Assembly: GCA_029204225.1 (NCBI GenBank)
Contig: CM055092.1
Span: 85,693,878 to 85,757,877 of the forward strand
DNA: 64,000 nucleotides
Direction of reading: 5' to 3'
Origin: Diphasiastrum complanatum
Lineage: Eukaryota > Streptophyta > Lycopodiopsida > Lycopodiales > Lycopodiaceae
This document shows, in pieces, positions 57,455 to 64,000 of this stretch; the first letter of the stretch is position 1; every line of letters starts with the position of its first letter. Both the position numbers and the translations under genes were made by a program. The notes under the pieces were generated by a model that had not been told where the DNA came from, searched no databases, and saw nothing but the letters and a program-made list of their open reading frames with translations.

Positions 57455-58279
57455 TCATTGTTCAAGTTGAGGATCTTTCTTTTCTATGATCTCTATATCC
57501 ATTTCTCTATATGGAAGTAACTTTCTTGGAGAATGTGTAATTGAAACTGGAAATGAATTTTCAATAACAATTTTTATTGTCTCCTGCCAGAAATGCATTA
57601 TCTCTTCTGGGGAGACCTTCGAGCAAGAGAACTGCAAAAAAAAAAACACAAGCACATGTTATTAATGAAGAATAAGTGATTGAGAATTATGAATATGTGA
57701 TTCTGATTGTGATTGTGAATAAATAGATAACCTCAAGCAGATTTAGAAGCTTATCATGTAGTGCAAGCCAATTAAAAAAATGTTTGGCATTGTATATCGT
57801 ATACCAGCCACAACTAACACAGTCAGTCTGTTGGGAGGACTACAACGCGCATGTGATTAAATTGAAATCTACAAAAAAAAAAACTGTGTCAAATCGATAT
57901 CAGATAAAAATACCTTTGTATCAAACCTTTTAAGCTTTGTAAAGGTTGTTGCACTTGGCATTGGAAAGAGTTCCAATATCTTCTGAATAGAGCACTTCGG
58001 ATTACAAACACCCTCATCGTTGAGATACAAAGACAAAGCATCTAAACTCTAGTGGCCACTATAATCAGAAATCAATATGTTCTTTAGACTGCAAGTAAAA
58101 TCACAATTCATATGAAAAAATCAACTTATTAAAATGTGAAAAGCATACACATACTTGTGTATGCATGGGAGCACGAACAATGGAGTCCCCTCTCTGATGT
58201 TTTTTATCATCTCAGAGTGCATGTGGCAAAATCGAGAAAGTGGAAAGCACTCATGAATTTTATATGAAACATGAGACAT
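57455..58279 (-). pseudogene. Ulp1/C48-like cysteine protease relic, four exons
   Basis: Four minus-strand exons have proper gt-ag borders: 58279-58155 (MSHVSYKIHECFPLSRF...), 58088-57914 (LKNILISDYSGH, CNPKCSIQKILELFPMPS), 57868-57732 (RVVVLPTD, QTDCVSCGWYTIYNAKHF) and 57631-57455 (EEIMHFWQETIKIVIENSF, stop at 57457-57455). Phases fit between exons 1 and 2 and between 3 and 4. QTDCVSCGWY matches the Ulp1/SENP active site, with the oxyanion Gln six residues before the catalytic Cys and Cys-Gly following. Defects are a TAG in exon 2 (after SGH) and a frameshift in exon 3 just before the active site. The His/Asp part is not recognised. C48 domains occur in SUMO proteases and in plant transposons (some Mutator-like elements); the relic could be either. 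Confidence 0.65.
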
Positions 58280-58499
58280 CTAAAAAAATTGGAGTTTGAA
58301 AAAACTAAAGGCAAGAATATTGAATGCCCCCCCCTCCTACATTTTCTCCTAACATGCTACCCTTATTTTCTAATTCACCTGTATCTAATTTATTAATTTA
58401 TTTTGGAAAATTGTAAAGTAGACCTAGAGATTTAAGATGTGTAGATAGTAATTGGTCATATTGTACATATTTTGGAGACCCTACAAATGTAAGTCCAGG
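58280..58499. other. Possible intron upstream of the protease exons
   Basis: Non-coding, AT-rich, with a C-run at about 58327-58336. It ends, on the minus strand, at the acceptor tttttttag before 58279. Confidence 0.4.
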
Positions 58500-59180
58500 G
58501 AGTGCATGAAGTAGGGAGTGATACAGACAAACCCAAAATGAATTCTTTTCAAACAATGAGTCATTCTTTAACTTTACAGATTGGTCTAATTCTGTTGTTG
58601 ACAGTGAGGGGGGGGGACATAGGAGGTTTAGGAGGAGAAGAAGCTTTAGGAGGAGATGGAGCAGATTTAGGAGGAGAAGAAGATTAAGGAGGAGGAGACG
58701 GAGGAGATTTAGGAGAGCTAGGAGATTTAGGAGAAGAGGAGATTGCTCTCAAGATATCCTTGAGAGGAGACACATGTGAAAAATCTCTGGCTCTTTGAGG
58801 AATGCAGAAAGACGTCCTCCTCTTTGAGACGTCCCACTCTACACCCGAAATACGAGGCAATCAGTTGAGGTTCCTTCCAATTTTTTTTTTGACCATCGAT
58901 TTTGGAGGAGAGGACGAAGCTGGTCGGAAGCACTCATCAAATTTTTCATGTGCCCCGTAGCCTAACACAATCGTCAAATCCTTCGACGTGATAGTCACCC
59001 GCTTGGCATGAACAACTACAACAACACAATCTGAAAACAATTTCACTTTGAAATCCTCATAGGTTGTAGCAATTTCAGATGATGAGTCTGTTGAATCTTC
59101 TATTGTTCCCTTGATTGAAACATCTACATCTGTTCCAATCGAAGTAGATGAACAAAATACTAATATAGGGGTTGAAGCTT
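58500..59180 (-). pseudogene. Histone H3-fold segment with an SPK/Pro-rich tail
   Basis: On the minus strand, frame 59180-58861 reads an acidic/Ser stretch (IEDSTDSSSEIATTYEDF), then VKLFSDCVVVVVHAKRVTI followed by TSKDLTIVLGYG. This aligns with the end of helix 2, loop 2 and helix 3 of histone H3 (family pattern LFED..LCAIHAKRVTIM.KD). Helix 1 and the N-terminal tail are not found. After a frame change near 58880, a second frame reads VEWDVSKRRTSF, SHVSPLKDILRAISSSPKSP and SPPKS-type repeats to about 58600, with a stop in the repeat. It lies ~220 bp upstream of the protease exons on the same strand, so one gene is possible but unproven. Canonical plant H3 diverges from this text, so it is not an ordinary histone gene. 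Confidence 0.55.
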
Positions 59181-59519
59181 AAGCATCCATAACTTCATAT
59201 TATGAGAAAACCCTCTCGTTCTATAATCCTCTCTGACTCTCTCCCAACTGAAACTCCTATTAATATATCAACTCTACTCGATGTTCATGTATACTTTATA
59301 AATAAGGATAGTATATTTCTTTTAATGATATATAAAATGTTTTTGATATGAGAGAGGATGAAGTCTTCTCAATTTTTGCACAACAATTCTCAGAATTTTT
59401 TGACATAATTGATTATAGTTATAATGATCTTGAAAGTGAGATAGATTTTGATTAAGATGGTGATTGGAAATCTGGCAAGGGGGCATTGTAGGCCATAATT
59501 GAGAAATCGAAAGCCTATG

Positions 59520-60391
59520 GGCTAAAAGCATGGTTTGGTAGTACAACATGGAGTGTCAAGGACACTACCTTTTTGGGTAGAAATGTTCTTTTGTATTATT
59601 ATACACTATTTTTAAATAGAGGGTACCTTCAGATTCACCTGCATGGAAACACATCAACAAAGAGTATTCGAGCTTTACCAACGAGTCAAGAAATGTGAGA
59701 TTTGGTCTTGCAATAGATAGTTCAGTCTAGAACTTGTTACCTTTGCAATAAAGCATATTGTTTCCATGATCCATCGTGGATATCCAGCATCGCGCACGTG
59801 AGCTTCTTTTCCATTTACTCATCGAACAAAAAATCATTTATGTTTGGTCCAATATGTGTCATGTTGATATATGGATTAGAGCTAGAGAGCAATCAAATAC
59901 AAATTATTCGGGTTCATGATAAGGTATCATATGTCTCGTTGGATTTCATGTATTTTGATGGGAATGAATCATAGTTTGACTTGCCATAATGTTTTAACTG
60001 TGCCTTGAAAATTGGTCATCTAACATATCATTGGAAAGCACTTGTCAAGTGCTTTCTAACACACCAAACTCCATTGGAATTGGATTTACCACTAAAAAGA
60101 TATGTCATTTTTAATGTGGACTCAAAAAATTATGATTAATAAAGTCCCCATACCTTTGACTTGCCATAACTCTTTAACTGTGGCTCGAAAGTACGTTATG
60201 TAACATGTCAAAGCACTTTCTAACGCACCAAACTTCGCTGAAATTGGACTCACCTCTAAAAAGTTATGTCATTTCTAATGTGGACTCAAAACAATTATGA
60301 GTGATAAAATTCCCAAAAAGTGAAATGTACTACCAAAAGGTACAATGAAAAATGGGTTCTTTTTTTGTACCACCAAACCATGCTTTTAGCC
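59520..60391. mobile_element. 872-bp TIR element inserted in an exon
   Basis: The ends 59520-59546 and 60365-60391 are inverted copies differing at 1 of 27 positions (ggctaaaagcatggtttggt...). TATG flanks both sides (59516-59519 and 60392-60395); the match can be extended to AGCCTATG if the first four terminal bases are counted as target. Removing the element restores an open reading frame across the site. It has no transposase and is non-autonomous. With a 4-bp duplication the superfamily is unclear; with 8 bp it would fit hAT. Confidence 0.85.
59972..60318. repeat. Two tandem ~170-bp units inside the TIR element
   Basis: Units begin tttgacttgccataa at about 59974 and 60152 and share gaaagcac, tttctaac.caccaaact, aaattgga and atgtggactcaaaa words in order. 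They differ at many positions, so the duplication is older than the insertion or was copied from a satellite-like source. Confidence 0.85.
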
Positions 60392-60943
60392 TATGAAGAA
60401 ACTTTGCCGAATGAGGAGGAATTTTTGGAATTAAAAAAAAAACATCCTCCAAGGAATCATTATATCTCTTCGAGAATTGTAGAAGTCATTGGAGGACATG
60501 ACATTAGCAGAACAAACATCATTAAATTTGACGATCATGATATGGTAAGTAGATATTATATTGGTTTTGATATTGTGCAGTTTTCTTTCAATCAAAAGTT
60601 GAAGTTTGAAATTGTATTGTTATCTTTCATTCTAAATTTATTTGATTAACTCTTTTATAGGATTCTATTGAACTAGATTCTTTTGGTATGAGACATGGAG
60701 GCCTTTGACGTATATCACTTGGGAGAAAGAATGTATCTCTTTCTCATTATTTGAAAAACTTTGAAAATAATGAGATTTGTATATATCATGGATCTTTTAA
60801 TCCATATGCTGCCACTGTCATTATGGCCTTCAAGTCGTTATCTATTAGTTTAAGAGGCTCTATTTACTCTAGAGGAACGTATAAAATAGCTTTTTGTGAA
60901 AATGGATCTGGCCATTACAATATTGGGTTATACCCCCAATGAT

Positions 60944-61080
60944 ACTACAAAAAGATCATGTACAATGGCCATTTATTCAGGTTACAGAGATATGAGCAAA
61001 CGTAAAAATCTAGAATTTTTGGATTAGGGAGATTATTCTTCCATGACAATACCATATGCTTGAATCTTGAAGATGATGAA
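60944..61080. other. Unassigned sequence
   Basis: Short stretch between the relic gene and an LTR fragment; nothing recognised. Confidence 0.4.
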
Positions 61081-61250
61081 TGTAAGAGAAGCTCCCTATG
61101 ATCTTGCTTACAAGATAAACCACAACGGAAAACACATTATGGAGAAACCACCCAACCAAGTAGAAGCAACCAATCAACTCTAGAAGCTTCACCCCCAAGC
61201 CAAGGAACAAGAAGCATGAAGGTAGAGTGAAACCTTGGCAATGCATCAAT
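61081..61250 (-). mobile_element. LTR 3'-end fragment (family of 17205-17693)
   Basis: On the minus strand it matches the 3' end of that LTR family, ending tcttaca at 61081 like the other copies. It is almost identical to 42560-42660 in its inner part. Beyond 61250 the similarity stops, so the LTR is 5'-truncated. Confidence 0.8.
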
Positions 61251-62564
61251 GATCACAATTCCACAAATAAGATAACTTATCTTGTGAAAATATATGTGAG
61301 ATCCATAGGTCCTCAAATATAACACCGGAGTAGAGAAATTCAAAAACACTACTTCAAATTCTTACTCAAACAATAGATCAAGAATTAATCATCACACTTA
61401 AGAATCATTACAATTTCTCATAATCCTCTGACAATAATTAAATATCTATTTATGATTCGTCAACCATAAATATTTAGATTCACATGATTCGTCAATCATA
61501 ATTTTCTGAAATCCAAAACATACTTAATCATCTACAGGATACTGGAGTATATGTTCCATATAACTCAGGAAAAGTAAGAAAAAATCTTTTCCAACAAGAA
61601 AATACTATATTTTAGGAATACTCTCCAATCGGGATTCTTTAATTGAAATGCGAGATATTCAAGCTTTATAAACCACTGGTAATTAAAGACATAAAGCATA
61701 CCAAATGGCAATCATCTTCAACTACAAAAATTTTAGATTACAATCCAGAATCACATCTAGATACCCAAATTCCTACTGAATTACAACTCAGTTCTTTATT
61801 CTTGTATTCATTATGCTCGTTATGCAATTGAGCTCTCTAGGATACAATCACTAATGAGCTGAGTCCCTTCCTTAACTAAGGAATACTCTATCCCAAGAAT
61901 ATTGTATATCCAATGCACACAATTTTAAACTGATGAACTGAAATGATTTACTAATCATGTGTCTTACAAGCAATATAAATAAAAACCCATCAGTTCCCTG
62001 TGAATCCACATCACACTAATCGTTTTACCAATTAACTTCATCTTGGAGTAATCAACTACTCAAGTTAACTGCCAATGATTCAGAAATCTCAAATGTCTAG
62101 GTGAAAAACTAGTATGACACCACATTTAGAACCTTATCCAAATCATTTGTAAGTTTATCCATAAATCTTCTATACAAAGATTTGTTAACTCTGCAAGTAT
62201 CTGTCAAACAATACTTGATCATATGTCTGTGTTCACTGACTAGGTTAAGTGCACCAAATAGCCCTAGTGACCAGAAATACACAGTAGATTCATACAAGAT
62301 TAATCGTGCACATATGAGAATAATCTCACTATGACCCAGTACATAAACACATTCATACCTGGCAGATTCCTCCAGAACCCTCATATGTTACTCACATATC
62401 TCACTGAGATCTTGTAACTCAGCTACAAAATATTTTCTATTTCATATGAGTAAATAACATACCCGAAAAATCTTTGAGACGAATTCAATCTCAATAGTTT
62501 TCCAATCCAATTTGTTTTAATAGCATAATTTCTTCCACTCAAACAACCCCTCTCTGATCCTAGT
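61251..62564. other. Unassigned AT-rich sequence
   Basis: No gene or known repeat of this window recognised. Words such as atgattcgtcaa recur (61454, 61487). The right end may include the diverged 3' part of the LTR that follows. Confidence 0.35.
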
Positions 62565-63376
62565 ACTAAAACTAAGATTAGGTTGTAACTCTTAGACTTA
62601 AATTCTAATCAAACTTACTTCTATTCCAATTAAAATGGAATTAGTAAGCTTCGAACTTTTATTGTACTACTTATAGATAATGATTCAAATTCCAAACTTG
62701 TTCCAATTCCAGATTGTGCACACAATCCCTAGAGAATTTCTCATATTTCAAAAAATTCCAATTAGGCATCTTACTCTGAATCTATCCAAAATTACTTTCA
62801 GACTACATTTCTATACCGCAGTTGGTTCTTTTTCAAATACTATGCAACCAACAGATTCCCAAATAGAATTTTAATCCACCACTTCAGCCCTCCTTTTAAA
62901 AAAATTATAACTTTCAATAAAAGTTAACTGGAAAGATGATATATGAAAATATATAAATCCAAGAAAAGTTAGTAATAAGTGTTTCCACTACAGAATTTCA
63001 CTTCATTACAAACATGACTTCTCCTTCAAATATTTTCAATCTGAGTGATAGAAACCACTATTCCATCGAAATCCTTTTATGCAACAGACAAATTCTATGG
63101 TTTAAGAAATTGAAACATTTTAACCTTAGAATTTATCTGAATTCCAAGTCTATTCACACAAGTAGTAATTTATATGGCATAACAGTCTTCCAGAAGAATA
63201 ACTTCATGCTGGAAAGAATCATATAACTAGTCTGATGTCTTTTAAGAAATTATTAAAAAGTAAGGGATTTACTAAGAAAGTGAGAAATAGATTTGAGGGC
63301 CTCTAATTTTGTAAATAATGAGATACCATATTAGAATCTAGATTAAACCTTAAAATCTCCCAAAATATCTCACATT
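62565..63376 (-). mobile_element. Old copia-B LTR copy (minus strand, partial)
   Basis: On the minus strand it starts TGTGAGATATTTTGGG at about 63376 and follows the LTR at 31772-32845 to the caacctaatcttagtt word near 62570, where similarity fades. Divergence is much higher than among the other copies, so this insertion is old. Confidence 0.75.
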
Positions 63377-64000
63377 TGATCGAATGGTTTTCTTCTTTCC
63401 CATATTGCGACTAGGTACTAAACACACCATTGATTATCAGATCTTTACAGTCCTAGAATTTTCTCTCCAAAATTACTGATGCCTCATACCATCAGCTTTT
63501 CCTTCCAAAAAATCCTTAACCGCCTCATTTGATATTCTAGAGATCCACTGATCATCTAGCTGTCCTATAATCAGTATAGGATATTATCTCTTGTTTTCAA
63601 AACACTGGAGAATCCATTTATTTGGATGACTGACATGCCTATCAGATGGATACCCAAAATCCAAATCTGATTATGTGACTTAGACAGAAGAATTAACATG
63701 GTTCAATATTACATCTTGATCCTTTCTGGTTAATGATAAGCTTCAAAACCCTATTGATGCATCAAATCTAGGGACAAGCTTCTGTCAACTAACAGATCCA
63801 ATGTAATCCACGTATTAGATTCCACTTCTAACCTCACAATTGACATTCAAAACTGCGGATAACTCAATGGTTACAAAGATACTAAAACTACAAACAATAA
63901 CCGTATGAAAAACTACATACTACAAGAAAACTAAAGCACGATTCAAAGAGATATTAGAAAGCAACAAGATCTTAACAAGTAATTAGATAAGTTAAAGGCA
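63377..64000 (-). mobile_element. Copia-B 3' non-coding region (minus strand)
   Basis: On the minus strand the block 63850-63384 matches 31290-31770, including gaaccatgttaattcttct, tatccatctgatagg and gaaaaccatt just before the LTR start. With the LTR it forms the 3' end of a copia-B-type element that extends past the window. The last ~150 bases were not matched. Confidence 0.65.

Larger units (their letters stand above)
59340..60943 (+). pseudogene. Unrecognised gene relic, interrupted by a TIR element
   Basis: The left part (59348-59519) reads MREDEVFSIFAQQFSEFFD, IIDYSYNDLESEIDFD, and after two stops AIIEKSKAY. It is cut at 59519. The right part resumes at 60392 as YEETLPNEEEFLELKKKHPP and HYISSRIVEVIGGHD, to a donor (DDHDM|gtaagt at 60546). 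Intron 60546-60660 ends ttttatag, and the next exon reads DSIELDSFGMRHGG and, after a stop, NNEICIYHGSFNPYAATVIMAF to a stop at 60940. Left and right parts share the codons TAT G(AA) at the junction, so they were one exon. I know no family for it. Confidence 0.55.

Overview
The window is nuclear DNA from a land plant with a large, repeat-dominated genome. The evidence is one recognisable plant cell-wall gene (an alpha-expansin with the classic EXPA introns), a short run of the plant telomere repeat TTTAGGG, long CT/GA microsatellites, and many copies and fragments of Ty1/copia retrotransposons plus pieces of Ty3/gypsy. The wording of the expansin C-terminus reminds me of seed-free plants, but that is only a weak hint. 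No prokaryotic, organellar, CRISPR or operon features were seen, and I recognised no tRNA or rRNA gene.

Layout. 1-3.4 kb: two decayed copia pol fragments on the minus strand. 3.5-5.5 kb: large CT/GA arrays. 6.4-7.7 kb: the alpha-expansin gene (minus strand), with a premature TGA 26 codons before the old stop and an unclear 5' end. 8.5-12.5 kb: LTR fragments, microsatellites and a minisatellite. 12.5-14.9 kb: a decayed copia pol that abuts a second copy of the expansin upstream region (14.9-15.4 kb). 16-20 kb: dispersed repeats, a copia gag fragment, an LTR and a 404-bp MITE. 20.9-33.8 kb: a composite retrotransposon array. In it an internally deleted copia-B element, a non-autonomous derivative and a third gag-bearing copy lie head to tail, separated by single LTRs. 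The first LTR is split by a young copia element (22908-29238) with perfect AAAAG target duplications and 655-bp LTRs that differ at 3 sites. 33.8-41 kb: mosaic non-coding repeats, gypsy gag and scrambled copia pieces, and a telomere-like motif. 41.5-42.5 kb: an unrecognised broken protein-coding region. 42.5-51.7 kb: a minus-strand copia-B element interrupted by a chimeric inverted insert. 51.8-53.5 kb: exons of a transposon-associated protein family. 53.6-56.3 kb: copia gag-protease fused to gypsy RNase H-integrase. 57.4-61 kb: the most unusual part. It holds a phase-consistent multi-exon relic with a Ulp1/C48-type cysteine protease active-site segment, a histone H3-fold segment with an SPK-rich tail, and an 872-bp terminal-inverted-repeat element inserted into another unrecognised reading frame. 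61-64 kb: LTR remnants.

Apart from the expansin and the relics at 41.5, 51.8 and 56.3-61 kb, nearly everything recognisable belongs to retrotransposons. The only element close to intact (22908-29238) has lost part of its reverse transcriptase. The window therefore reads as nested insertions, internal deletions, micro-inversions and LTR recombination around one decaying host gene.
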